This document shows, piece after piece, positions 16,131 through 25,897 of a stretch of DNA of 64,000 nucleotides. The translations under genes and the position numbers were made by a program. Below the pieces are notes generated by a model. That model searched no databases, was not told the origin of the DNA, and saw nothing but the letters and a program-made list of their open reading frames with translations. The stretch is from an uncultured Bacteroides sp. (GTDB lineage Bacteria > Bacteroidota > Bacteroidia > Bacteroidales > Bacteroidaceae), in NCBI RefSeq assembly GCF_905207245.1, contig NZ_CAJLKP010000012.1, forward strand, positions 1-64,000, written 5' to 3'. Position 1 is the stretch's first letter. Each line of letters begins with the position of its first letter.

Positions 16131-19097
16131 TTAATAAGTAAGACTAACACCAAAAGAAAAACTTCTCATTACCGGTCTGCCCGAATAAGTACTTCCGGCT
16201 TCCGGGTCCCAACCATGCCATTTTGTAAAAGTCAGCAGGTTTTTCCCACTGAAAAACAGATCAATTTCACTCAAACCGACCTTATTCGTAACAGACTTCG
16301 GAAAAGCATAAGACAATGAAACATCCTGCAAACGTACAAAGCTCCGGTCTTCATATACCGTAGGAGTTATTTTCGGGGTACTGATGGAACGTGCATAGAC
16401 TGCATCCGGATTACGCGGTGACCAGTAATCCCATGCACTTATACGATTCCAGCGCAGATTATTCTGATCTCTAACTAACGAAGAAGAGTTGGCTGCCAGA
16501 TATCCATCCTTTCCTCCTTGAACAGAATTGATAAAGAAACTAAGCGTGAAGTTCTTATACTCCAACGTATTCATAATACCAAACCGGTAAGCCGGATCTC
16601 CTTTACCTAAAATGACACGGTCTTCAGGAGTTATTTCTCCCTCTCCGGTCATATCTACAATACGATAATTACCCGGATAGAAACCGGCAGGTATATCATC
16701 ACCCAACTGATAAATGCCATCCACTACATACCCATATACCACAGAAATGGGCTGGCCTATAAACAGGTTACTGGATATGTTATCATCCTCTATGCCATCT
16801 CCGTCATTATCTTCTCCTGTCAAAGTTACGATCTTATTGGAGTTTGTCGAGAAATTGAGTGAGGTAGTCCATCTAAAATCAGAAGTCTGTATATTCTTCG
16901 AAGTGAGAATAAATTCAAAACCTTTGTTTTTGATTTTTCCAAGATTAGAAGCAATCTTCGAAAATCCCGTAATATCGGGTAAAGCCACATCATACAATAA
17001 GTCTTTCGTAGTTGTCGAATAGTATTCTACAGAACCGGTGAGTCTTTGACCCAGAATTGTGAAATCAAGCCCTAAGTTTATCCCTGCTGTTTTTTCCCAT
17101 TTCAGATTACTATTTCCCAAAGCCGAAATCTCCTGTCCGATTACAGGCTTTCCACCATCACCAAAAATATATCTGATCTCAGAAGCCACTGTAGACAAAG
17201 ATTTGTATCTGCTGGTCTGATTTCCGCTAATACCATATCCCCCACGCAGTTTCAGATAATCAATCCAGGGTATTTTAAAGAAAGACTCTTCTGAGATAAT
17301 CCATCCCAAAGCTATGGAAGGGAAAGTGGCATATTTATTATTCGCCGCAAATCCCGAAAAACCATCTCTACGCACTGTACCCGTTATCAAATACCGGTCC
17401 ATCAAACGATAACTGACCCTGGCCATCTGATAACAAAGAGCCTCTCTCCAAGCATCCGAATATACATAGCGCGTTGTTGCCTGTTCCAGACTATTATAGC
17501 CCAAAGTCATACGTGTAAATCCCTGTCCCAAAGCCTTTGTATAATCGTATTTACGCTCTGAAGCCCCATATAATAATGTGGCATCAATATGATGTTCACC
17601 AAATGTAGCATTGTAAGCCAGAATATTGTCTATAGTATAATCATAGTAGCCGGTATGCTCTTTATAAGCCTCTCCTTGCAGATTGTATCCATACTGGCTG
17701 GCCTGAAAATGATTGTCTATCCTATAGTTATTTCCAAAATTCAACCGATACACTAACCCTTTAAGAGGCAATTTTATTTCGGACGATATATTACCGAAAA
17801 AGTAATTATGACGCTCGTAATCATCAATATCCGATCCCATAAAAGGATTGGTATCCAATGTATTAAAAGGATATGGCTTTATTTTACCATCTGCGTCATA
17901 AGGTTCAATCAATGGAGATTGGGTTATCAGATTCCACAAACCAGGCTCCGCACCATCCTGATTCACAAATGCACCAAAAGTCTGAATTCCTATCTTCCAC
18001 CAGGGAGCTACTTCCGCATTCAGATTCAGACGAACGCTGTTTCTTTTAAAATCATCATTCACTATAAATCCACGTTGATCCGTATTGGAGTACGAAAGCA
18101 TATAATTGATGGATTTACTGCCACCGGATATATTAAAACGGTTTTCAAACAGATGCCCGCTTTGTGTTCCTTCGTCCCACCAGTTATAATTATAAGGACT
18201 GACATTTCCATTTTCATCCCTCAACGGAGCATCCGGCAATTTAGACGCGAGGTCAAAATCCGGATTAGGGGTAGTATAATCAGGTCCAAGGAAAGCCTCC
18301 GTATAATAGAAGTCTTTGACATTGTCCAGATACTCTTCACGATTCATCGGACGATAATTGTGGGTCGGGTTAGAAAACGTATAACTGCTGGAGAAACTGA
18401 TTTTCGGTTTCCCTTCCACACCTTTCTTAGTGGTAATCATAACTACTCCATTGGCTGCCTGTGCACCATATACAGCAGTAGAACTTGCATCTTTCAGGAT
18501 ATCAATAGATTCAATGTCATCAGGATTTATTGAAGATAACGAACTTGTATAAATGATACCGTCCAAAATAACCAGCACATCCTTGTTTCCTCCCAAAGTA
18601 TTCGTACCACGGATAGACATGGACGGAGTACCTCCCGAATTGGTCACCTGCCCAATATTAAGTCCCGGAACATTTCCCTGTAAAGATTGTAATACATTTG
18701 AATTGGGAGACCTTTTCAACGTTTTAATATCTGCACGTATAACGGCACCCGTCAAGTCAGCCTTACGTTGTGTTCCATATCCCACTACTACCACTTCATC
18801 CAATGCTTTCACATCTTCTATCAAACGTATATCAACAACCGTTCTATTTTTCACAGGCACTTCCTGAGTAATAAAACCTATATAAGAGACAACCAAAATA
18901 TCATTCGGAGCAGCCTGAAGGTGATAGTTTCCGTCTATATCCGTTATAGTCCCGGTATCCTTACCTTTCACCTTTACATTCACACCAATAATCGATTCAC
19001 CGGATGTATCCGTTATTTGCCCTTTGATATTCAAATCTTGCGCAAAACCGGACACTGAGAAAAAAAACAAGAAAATCCAAATAAAAAAATGTTTCAT
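16131..19097 (-). CDS. SusC-like TonB-dependent outer membrane transporter (PUL A)
   Basis: A 988-residue outer membrane protein. A signal peptide (1-19) precedes a carboxypeptidase-like beta domain (about 22-95, GQITDTSGESIIGVNVKVKG), the DEVVVVGYGTQRKADLTGAV segment typical of SusC, a plug domain (ILKDASSTAVYGAQAANGVV), and a 22-stranded barrel ending with an aromatic residue in FGVSLTY. With SusD it imports oligosaccharides powered by TonB. It is the first gene of the PUL A operon and is divergent from the HTCS gene at 19438. A -7 box is at 19262-19255, which leaves a leader of about 150 bases. Confidence 0.95.
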   Translation of the reverse strand: MKHFFIWIFLFFFSVSGFAQDLNIKGQITDTSGESIIGVNVKVKGKDTGTITDIDGNYHLQAAPNDILVVSYIGFITQEVPVKNRTVVDIRLIEDVKALDEVVVVGYGTQRKADLTGAVIRADIKTLKRSPNSNVLQSLQGNVPGLNIGQVTNSGGTPSMSIRGTNTLGGNKDVLVILDGIIYTSSLSSINPDDIESIDILKDASSTAVYGAQAANGVVMITTKKGVEGKPKISFSSSYTFSNPTHNYRPMNREEYLDNVKDFYYTEAFLGPDYTTPNPDFDLASKLPDAPLRDENGNVSPYNYNWWDEGTQSGHLFENRFNISGGSKSINYMLSYSNTDQRGFIVNDDFKRNSVRLNLNAEVAPWWKIGIQTFGAFVNQDGAEPGLWNLITQSPLIEPYDADGKIKPYPFNTLDTNPFMGSDIDDYERHNYFFGNISSEIKLPLKGLVYRLNFGNNYRIDNHFQASQYGYNLQGEAYKEHTGYYDYTIDNILAYNATFGEHHIDATLLYGASERKYDYTKALGQGFTRMTLGYNSLEQATTRYVYSDAWREALCYQMARVSYRLMDRYLITGTVRRDGFSGFAANNKYATFPSIALGWIISEESFFKIPWIDYLKLRGGYGISGNQTSRYKSLSTVASEIRYIFGDGGKPVIGQEISALGNSNLKWEKTAGINLGLDFTILGQRLTGSVEYYSTTTKDLLYDVALPDITGFSKIASNLGKIKNKGFEFILTSKNIQTSDFRWTTSLNFSTNSNKIVTLTGEDNDGDGIEDDNISSNLFIGQPISVVYGYVVDGIYQLGDDIPAGFYPGNYRIVDMTGEGEITPEDRVILGKGDPAYRFGIMNTLEYKNFTLSFFINSVQGGKDGYLAANSSSLVRDQNNLRWNRISAWDYWSPRNPDAVYARSISTPKITPTVYEDRSFVRLQDVSLSYAFPKSVTNKVGLSEIDLFFSGKNLLTFTKWHGWDPEAGSTYSGRPVMRSFSFGVSLTY

Positions 19098-19221
19098 AAA
19101 TAATAGTGATTTAAAATTAACTACTTAAACTAATTCATTATATTTCTCAATTAATGAAATTAAAAAGAACTGTAACTCTTATGTGCTTCTCATAGGCAAT
19201 CATTTTAAGGTTTCACATAGA

Positions 19222-19239
19222 TGGAGAATTAGCTCTCCA
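19222..19239. promoter_or_regulatory. Palindrome in the susC leader region
   Basis: TGGAGA-ATTAGC-TCTCCA is a perfect palindrome with a six-base centre. It lies just inside the predicted susC transcript, so it could be an operator or an mRNA hairpin. The rest of 19098-19437 holds the two divergent promoters and A/T-rich sequence. Confidence 0.4.
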
Positions 19240-19254
19240 AAAGATTTCACCGGA

Positions 19255-19262
19255 CAAAAGTA
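19255..19262 (-). promoter_or_regulatory. -7 box of the PUL A susC operon
   Basis: TACTTTTG on the minus strand matches TAnnTTTG exactly. No TTTG occurs at the -33 spacing, which is usual for promoters activated by an HTCS. The AT-rich stretch directly upstream (19263-19290) is the natural place for the regulator. Confidence 0.5.
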
Positions 19263-19384
19263 AATTCGAGTCAAGACTTCAGGCATCTGTATAATTCAGA
19301 ATACCGCCGTTATTTTTTCAATGACAGAATTGTAGGTGATTTTTGGAAGGATTGCGACTATCATTATGCTGATTAATGCTGATT

Positions 19385-19417
19385 TTTGTATTTGTTTGAG
19401 ATTAAGTAGTAATTTTG
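19385..19417 (+). promoter_or_regulatory. Promoter of the PUL A HTCS gene
   Basis: TTTG at 19385-19388, a 21-base spacer, then TAATTTTG at 19410-19417 form a complete Bacteroides promoter. Transcription would start near 19424, so the protein must begin at ATG 19438 rather than at the upstream in-frame codon at 19336. Confidence 0.7.
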
Positions 19418-19437
19418 AAGATGAAAACAGTAGAAAG

Positions 19438-22400
19438 ATGAAACAGAACGGCCCATTTAAGTTAATCTTATTACTCTCGTTAGTAGTTTACTCCATAGAA
19501 AGTTTCTGCCAGCAGATTCCGACTATTAATTTAGTCATGAAAGATGGACTATCCAGTAACTATGTAACAGATATTGCCCAAGACAAATATGGCTTCACAT
19601 GGTTTGCAACCAAATATGGACTTAATAGATTCGACGGAGACAAATTTACTGTCTATCTAAAAGAACCCAATAAAGAATTGCTTAATAGCAACGATATTAA
19701 TAAAATTGCTACAGACACTATTAATAATAAGGTATGGATTGCCAACAGATGGATGGGCGTGAACGTATTTGATTGTGCAACACAGCAATTCTCATCTTTT
19801 TTGCATGATAAAAATAGCCCGGAGACACTGATATCCAATGAAATTAAAGATATTCTGGTCACTTCCAACGGGAATGTATGGATTGCAACGAATCAAGGAT
19901 TAGATTTATATAATCCCGACAATTCACAGTTCATACATTATAATACATCGACAGTTCCTGATTTTCCCTCAAATGATATCATGACACTGGCTGAAAGCAG
20001 TAATGGTGATTTATACATCGGACATACCTATAACGGATTCACTATTTTCTCTCCGGATAACAACAGTTTTAAGAATTTCACTCATTCACCTCAAAACAAA
20101 AATTCACTTCCGGATAATACTATCCATTCTATATTTGTTGATACCAATTCTAAAATCTGGATTGCAACCAACTGCGGACTATCGCTTTTTGATCCCTTCA
20201 GAGAAACATTCCGCAATTTCAAAGATGTCAGTGGAATTCACTATACGATGCAAGGAGCTGTCTATAATGTCTATAGCACCAGTGATGACCGAATATGGGT
20301 AGGTACAGTCTCTGATCTTTGTTATTTCGACTCCAAAGACACAGACCTGATTTTATCCGGAAAAAAGAATGTTAATCATATGTTTATTCAAGATATTTAT
20401 TGGGGAATATCAAATCCAACCGTTTATTGTGTCTTTGAAGACTCCTTCAAAAACGTTTGGATAGGTTCAAACGGCGGAGGAGCCAGCTTTATCAGCAGCA
20501 CTTCATCCTTCTTTCATAGTTGGAGAATTAATAAGATACCGGGAGTCACTAACGGGCTCAATGACAAAGAAGTATTAACAATATGTGTTGCCGACAATGG
20601 CAATATATGGATGGGAACCGACGGGGGAGGTATCAATGTCAACATTGATGGTAAGAATTGTATGTTTTACTCCCATGATACAGGAGATATTTCATCAAAT
20701 GCTTATCATTCTTCTCTAAAAGATTCTAACGGAGATTTATGGTTTGGAAATATGTATAATGAAATGGGGATCGATGTTTTTATAAGCAAAGAAGACAGAT
20801 TCATCCATTACACTCCGCAGGGAAACGGTTCGGTTATCTATTGTCTCTTTGAAGACAACCAAAGAAATGTATGGATTGGCAGCAGCAACGGGTTGGAAAT
20901 TTACAACCTGATAACTAAGAAAAAAGATTTTCTAAATAAAGAGAACAGCCAACTATTAACTAATGAAATCAGAGCTGTTTCACAAGATAAAAACGGGAAT
21001 ATATGGATCGGCACTCTCAATAAAGGAATTAGTATATATAATCCGGAGAGTAAGACCATGAAACATATAAATGAGCACACTATATTCGAGAATTGTATAA
21101 TCAATCAGATATTCAGGGATTCTAAAAACAGAATTTGGATTGCAACAACAGAAGGATTAGTCTTATTCCCCAATGAGCAGTCAGATACTTACCAATTGTT
21201 TAATACCCAAAACGGATTAGCCTGTAATTTGGTATGTTCCATTGAAGAAGATTCGGAAGGTAATATCTGGCTGAGCACCCATTCAGGTATCAGTTGTTTC
21301 ATCGAGTCAGAGCAAAGATTCCTAAATTATGACCATAAGGACGGTACCCTATTTGGTACATATATGAACAACTCAGTTGGTAAGGCACAAGACGGAACTA
21401 TTTATTTCGGCAGTATCAATGGCGTGTGCTACTTTAATCCCAAAGACAAACCTTCAAATATAATTCTTCCTCCGGTAATATTTACCGATTTCAAAGTCTA
21501 TGGCAGAAACCCTCACGAAGATGCAATTGACACATCCATACCTATGACAAACGGAAAAATCATGCTTAACCATAATCAAAATATATTCAGCATAACGTTC
21601 AACGTCATGAACAAATCCCTGCAAGGTAAAGTTGAATATGCCTATAAACTGGAAGGATTGGAGGAAAACTGGATTAATATAGGAGGAGATAATCAAGTCA
21701 CATTTCGCAATATTCCTTATCGTAACTATAAATTGCATATTAAGGCGCGTTATAAAAATCAGGAATGGCAAACTAACTACTCAACACTGTTCATCAGCAT
21801 CAATCCTCCGTTTTGGCTCAGTTGGTGGGCTAAATTGATATATATAGTAAGTATAGCCACCATTGTATTCTTCATTATCAAATCTTATAAAAAACGTTTG
21901 CAGTTACATAGTTCTTTATCACTCGAAAAAGAAAAAGCCCAGAAACAGCAAGAATTAAATGAAGAACGATTGAGATTTTATACCAATATCACTCACGAAC
22001 TGAAAACTCCATTAACATTAATACTCGGCCCACTTGAGGATTTACAATGCGATTCAAGAATACAAAAAGAACACATGAAAAAGATTTCTCTTATTCATAA
22101 AAGCACAATCCGCTTGCTAAATCTGGTCACTCAAATATTGGAGTTCCGTAAAACAGAAACTCAAAATAAGAAATTATGTGTAATTGAAGGAAACATTGCC
22201 GAAAAGATTCAGGAAATCGGTTTCAAATATAAAGAACTGAACAGAAATGCCGATATCACATTTGATATTATTATTGATACAGACAAGACACAGCTCTATT
22301 TTGATCAGGAAGTAATATCCATGATTGTTGATAATCTTTTATCCAACGCATTCAAATATACCTATAAAGGAAATATCACGCTTGCTTTACGGTCAGTAAT

Positions 22401-23469
22401 GGCTGATGATGTAGAATACACCGAAATTGAGATAGCTGACACAGGAATCGGAATCCCCCAAGAGGATATCTCACATATATTCGAACGGTATTATCAAACT
22501 AATATAAGAAAAAACATACCCGGATTCGGTATAGGACTTGCTTTAGTGAAAAACCTGGTAGATTTGCATGAGGGCACTATCCTGGTGGATAGTGAACCCA
22601 ATGTAGGTTCTTCCTTCCGTGTCCGGTTAATAACCAATAATTCCTATCCCGATGCCATACATATCAATACTAATCTCAAAGAATCCATAGATGAAGAGAA
22701 ATCAAGCAAACCCATTGTTTTAGTAGTAGAAGACGAGGGCGACATCCGTGATTATATTGCTGAAGCACTGATGGGTGCTTACGATGTTATTGTCGCAGAG
22801 AATGGAGAACAAGGATGCCAGGTTGCCTTCACAAGTATTCCCGATATAGTTATCAGTGATATCATGATGCCCGTGAAGGATGGGATCGAGTTATGCAAGG
22901 AAATTAAAAATAATATTGCAACCAGCCATATTCCTGTAATACTACTGACAGCGAAAGACACATTACAAGATAAAACAGAAGGGTATGATGCCGGTGCCGA
23001 TTCCTACGTCACCAAACCTTTCAGCGCATCTTTACTTAAAAGCAGAGTGGCCAATCTATTGGAAGGAAGAAAGAAAATAGCTTCTTTAATATCTTCAAGC
23101 ACCCATCTTAAGCAATCTATCATCAAAGAATCATTAAACAAAATAGATAATGAATTCATTGAAAGAATAACAAAAATCATAGAAGAAAACTTGATGGATG
23201 AGAAAATAGATGTGCCCACAATAGCCCAGGAGTTATCAATGAGTTATTCTTCTCTTTATAGAAAAATAAAAGCCCTGACTGGGATGTCAACAGGAGAATT
23301 TATCCGTAAACTGAGGCTTAGGAAAGCAGAGCAACTACTACTCTCAGGAAAGTATAATATTTCAGAAATAGCCCATCAGGTTGGGTTGAATTCCGTATCT
23401 TATTTCAGAGAATGCTTCAAAGAAGAATACGGAATGTCCCCATCAGAGTATATAAAGCAGTTGAAGTAA
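19438..23469 (+). CDS. Hybrid two-component system regulator (HTCS), PUL A
   Basis: A 1343-residue sensor-regulator in one chain. A signal peptide (1-25) is followed by a large periplasmic double propeller made of Reg_prop repeats (IWIATN, VWIGSNGG, GNIWIGT; about 30-690) and a Y_Y_Y domain (about 700-780). A transmembrane helix is near 790-812. The HisKA domain has its histidine near 852 in NITHELKTP; the ATPase domain has NLLSNAFKY, DTGIGIP and GFGIGLALV. A receiver domain has Asp near 1140 in ISDIMMPVKDG, and an AraC-type DNA-binding domain ends the protein. HTCS proteins sense an oligosaccharide in the periplasm and activate the adjacent susC operon. The start follows from the promoter at 19385-19417. 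Confidence 0.95.
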   Translation: MKQNGPFKLILLLSLVVYSIESFCQQIPTINLVMKDGLSSNYVTDIAQDKYGFTWFATKYGLNRFDGDKFTVYLKEPNKELLNSNDINKIATDTINNKVWIANRWMGVNVFDCATQQFSSFLHDKNSPETLISNEIKDILVTSNGNVWIATNQGLDLYNPDNSQFIHYNTSTVPDFPSNDIMTLAESSNGDLYIGHTYNGFTIFSPDNNSFKNFTHSPQNKNSLPDNTIHSIFVDTNSKIWIATNCGLSLFDPFRETFRNFKDVSGIHYTMQGAVYNVYSTSDDRIWVGTVSDLCYFDSKDTDLILSGKKNVNHMFIQDIYWGISNPTVYCVFEDSFKNVWIGSNGGGASFISSTSSFFHSWRINKIPGVTNGLNDKEVLTICVADNGNIWMGTDGGGINVNIDGKNCMFYSHDTGDISSNAYHSSLKDSNGDLWFGNMYNEMGIDVFISKEDRFIHYTPQGNGSVIYCLFEDNQRNVWIGSSNGLEIYNLITKKKDFLNKENSQLLTNEIRAVSQDKNGNIWIGTLNKGISIYNPESKTMKHINEHTIFENCIINQIFRDSKNRIWIATTEGLVLFPNEQSDTYQLFNTQNGLACNLVCSIEEDSEGNIWLSTHSGISCFIESEQRFLNYDHKDGTLFGTYMNNSVGKAQDGTIYFGSINGVCYFNPKDKPSNIILPPVIFTDFKVYGRNPHEDAIDTSIPMTNGKIMLNHNQNIFSITFNVMNKSLQGKVEYAYKLEGLEENWINIGGDNQVTFRNIPYRNYKLHIKARYKNQEWQTNYSTLFISINPPFWLSWWAKLIYIVSIATIVFFIIKSYKKRLQLHSSLSLEKEKAQKQQELNEERLRFYTNITHELKTPLTLILGPLEDLQCDSRIQKEHMKKISLIHKSTIRLLNLVTQILEFRKTETQNKKLCVIEGNIAEKIQEIGFKYKELNRNADITFDIIIDTDKTQLYFDQEVISMIVDNLLSNAFKYTYKGNITLALRSVMADDVEYTEIEIADTGIGIPQEDISHIFERYYQTNIRKNIPGFGIGLALVKNLVDLHEGTILVDSEPNVGSSFRVRLITNNSYPDAIHINTNLKESIDEEKSSKPIVLVVEDEGDIRDYIAEALMGAYDVIVAENGEQGCQVAFTSIPDIVISDIMMPVKDGIELCKEIKNNIATSHIPVILLTAKDTLQDKTEGYDAGADSYVTKPFSASLLKSRVANLLEGRKKIASLISSSTHLKQSIIKESLNKIDNEFIERITKIIEENLMDEKIDVPTIAQELSMSYSSLYRKIKALTGMSTGEFIRKLRLRKAEQLLLSGKYNISEIAHQVGLNSVSYFRECFKEEYGMSPSEYIKQLK

Positions 23470-23474
23470 ACAAA

Positions 23475-23507
23475 AATCTCCCCTAAGTCCATTTCTTAAG
23501 GGAGATT
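23475..23507 (-). terminator. Terminator between convergent HTCS and GH115 genes
   Basis: AATCTCCCCTAAG pairs with CTTAAGGGAGATT around a seven-base loop. Read leftward it is followed by TTTTTGTTT, a good terminator for the PUL B operon. Read rightward, T-richness is weak, so it may serve the HTCS gene less well. Confidence 0.75.
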
Positions 23508-23539
23508 CTACTTAAACTATTTTGTAACAATTGGAATTA

Positions 23540-25885
23540 TCAATAAAGCATGATCTGATCCAAAACAACACCCTCGTCCAATGCCTTAATCACCAGCTTA
23601 TGCGATTTTCGTTTGCTGACGGGCAGTTTCACTTTTCGTATGGCTTGATTGCGCAACACATTTTCTTTCCATTCTTCACTACGCCCTTTGGTTTCATAAG
23701 AAACGGTTTGCGGAGCCGATTTATCAACTGACAGTGTGAAACGCAGTTGCTTTTCGTTCATTGGATGATTGGGTAACAGGCGTATTTCAACTTCCACAGA
23801 ATCGGTCTTCCAATCATCAAAAGCAAAAGTAAGAGAAGTATTTTTGCCGATACCTGCCGCTTTGCCCTCATATCCCAGACCTTCGCACTGTAAAGGATTT
23901 CCGGCTGTACAATCCATAGCATTCCATTTATAGGCAGGAGTTTTCTCATTTAGCATAGGCGTAACGGCAGTTTCATGTGCCACACGTTTAAAGACAGGAA
24001 GTTTGCGGGGTTGGAAATCCATCATGTGAATCCATTTCCCGTTTTGCAAAGCGTTATACCGACGCGTCAGTGAAGCAATGCTATCGAAAGCTGTATCACT
24101 TTGTTCCCAATCGGTCTTTCCGTGACGGGCAAGTTGCGCATTCAGGAGCTTCCGGTTCATTTGGTCGGCAGCTTGTACGGGATATTTTACCAATTGCATA
24201 TAGGCATCTTTCCGGTAAGCAGGAAGTTTGACCTCAACTTCTTCGACTACGGAAGACAAAGCTGCATAATCTTTCAAGCGTTCACGAATGGTATGTTCAC
24301 TCCAAGGCAGGTCTTTTACTTTCTTATAAATAGGGTCACGTTCTTCTTCACGCGTATTTCCCATGAACTCGGGCTTGCGGATATAGGCCAAGCGGTAATG
24401 CTCTTGCATAACCGGAAGCAGAGTCTTTGCGTATTCCGTACCAAACTCTCTGCCCAACCAGTTCTTCAAATGGGTGGTAACACCTTCTTCGGCCACCTGT
24501 TCTATATTCCATGCCATATCGAGGAATAGCTCAATCTGATATTCGGCAGGTTTGATATCACCTACATTCAGTACCCACATTTTCTGAATGCCACGGTCAT
24601 AGGCCAGTTTCATCTGCTGATAGAGCAGATACGGGCTGAAAGTACCCAGCCAGAGATAATCGTGCGGACGTCCCCAATAGGATACGTGATAATAGATGCC
24701 GTTTCCACCTTTGCGGGCTTGTTCTTCCGGCGTAGGGAAGTGACGGATATAGCCATAGTTATCATCACACCAGATCAGCGTTACATCATCGGGCACCTGT
24801 AAGCCGGCATTATAAATGTCGAGTACTTCCTTGTAAGGTATGAAAGCCTGCGGAATGGCGGTGACATCTTTATTGACATACTTCTCCAGCAAACCACGCT
24901 GGTCTTTAAGCACGCGTTCCAACACAGCTTTCTGTTCTTCAACTGTTTTAGCTCCTTGCATTTGTCCGTCGTGCACGCCACGCATACCCAAAGTATAGAT
25001 ATTTTCTTGTCCCGCCACTTCTTTCACACGGTCTTCCCAGAACTTGTAAACGGAGGCACTGTTATTCACATAGTCATAATCGCCCTCTCCCCTTCTTCTC
25101 CATTCGCCGGCAGCATTGCACACCATTGGTTCGCAATGGGAAGAACCGATAAAAATACCGAATTCGGCAGCTACTTCCCGATTACCTTTTGTCAGGAAAA
25201 AGGGCAAGGTACACTCGTGCATGGCAGGCCAATAAGTGTTAGCTCGCAGGCGGAGCAATAACTCAAAGATGCGACGGTTCGTCTTAGGACCGATTTGTTG
25301 CTGATCGGCAGGCTCGTAATTCTTACTGCTCCAGGGCATCAATCCCCAATCTTCATCATTGATGAAGATGCCACGGTATTCTACAGAAGGAGACTGTGTC
25401 GTTTGGTAATCTGCGGGTAAAGTGAAAGATGTCTTTTTTTCCGGCACCACATCCGCCCACCATTCCCACGGCGATACTCCTATCAGGCGGGAAAGCTCCA
25501 TAATACCATAAGCTGTACCATGTGCATCGCTTCCGGCTACCAGTAGTTTTCCATCCGGTAAAACAGTCAGCAGAAAAGCCTGTCTTTTATCTTTCAGACA
25601 AGAAATATCCACACCTGTTGCCTCTACCAATGAAGTTTTTCCTACAGTTCCCACTATGATATCCCCTTTCCGGGTATCTGTAATGGCGGGAGCCGAAAAT
25701 ACCGATTGATAATCACGCGCAAACAATTTCAAGGCGGTTTGCACCACTTGTGCTTCTGTTTTGTCACAGGCCAATGTAACCGATTGTCCGAAACGTAAAT
25801 TAAACTGTGCCCAGCCAAGCTGCGCAATAAAAAGCAAAATTAAACTGATAACCCCTTTTTTCATATATTCCAAGTTATTTTTCAA
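23540..25885 (-). CDS. GH115 alpha-glucuronidase (PUL B)
   Basis: A 781-residue secreted enzyme of the same family as the protein at 11313-14213. It shares YRGIFINDEDWGLMPW, GSSHCEPM, MRGVHDGQ, PYKEVLDIY, CDDNYGYI and YWGRPHDYLWLGTF, and keeps the C-terminal domain but lacks the BACON-like region. It would remove glucuronic or methylglucuronic acid from a side chain. The start is uncertain: from 25885 the protein has a seven-residue extension, while ATG 25864 gives a clean signal peptide (MKKGVISLILLFIAQLGWAQ). A -7-like box at 25890-25883 overlaps the upstream start and would favour 25864. It is the last gene of the PUL B operon. Confidence 0.9.
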   Translation of the reverse strand: MKNNLEYMKKGVISLILLFIAQLGWAQFNLRFGQSVTLACDKTEAQVVQTALKLFARDYQSVFSAPAITDTRKGDIIVGTVGKTSLVEATGVDISCLKDKRQAFLLTVLPDGKLLVAGSDAHGTAYGIMELSRLIGVSPWEWWADVVPEKKTSFTLPADYQTTQSPSVEYRGIFINDEDWGLMPWSSKNYEPADQQQIGPKTNRRIFELLLRLRANTYWPAMHECTLPFFLTKGNREVAAEFGIFIGSSHCEPMVCNAAGEWRRRGEGDYDYVNNSASVYKFWEDRVKEVAGQENIYTLGMRGVHDGQMQGAKTVEEQKAVLERVLKDQRGLLEKYVNKDVTAIPQAFIPYKEVLDIYNAGLQVPDDVTLIWCDDNYGYIRHFPTPEEQARKGGNGIYYHVSYWGRPHDYLWLGTFSPYLLYQQMKLAYDRGIQKMWVLNVGDIKPAEYQIELFLDMAWNIEQVAEEGVTTHLKNWLGREFGTEYAKTLLPVMQEHYRLAYIRKPEFMGNTREEERDPIYKKVKDLPWSEHTIRERLKDYAALSSVVEEVEVKLPAYRKDAYMQLVKYPVQAADQMNRKLLNAQLARHGKTDWEQSDTAFDSIASLTRRYNALQNGKWIHMMDFQPRKLPVFKRVAHETAVTPMLNEKTPAYKWNAMDCTAGNPLQCEGLGYEGKAAGIGKNTSLTFAFDDWKTDSVEVEIRLLPNHPMNEKQLRFTLSVDKSAPQTVSYETKGRSEEWKENVLRNQAIRKVKLPVSKRKSHKLVIKALDEGVVLDQIMLY

Positions 25886-25890
25886 AGATA
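25883..25890 (-). promoter_or_regulatory. Possible internal promoter before the second GH115 gene
   Basis: TATCTTTG on the minus strand matches the -7 consensus, without a -33 box. It would give a transcript starting near 25876 and translation from 25864. It lies between two co-directional operon genes and may be fortuitous. Confidence 0.3.
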
Positions 25891-25897
25891 CATTCTA

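Noticed and set aside
19336..19437. Longer N-terminus of the PUL A HTCS
   Set aside because: A full -33/-7 promoter at 19385-19417 lies within it, and the signal peptide begins at 19438.
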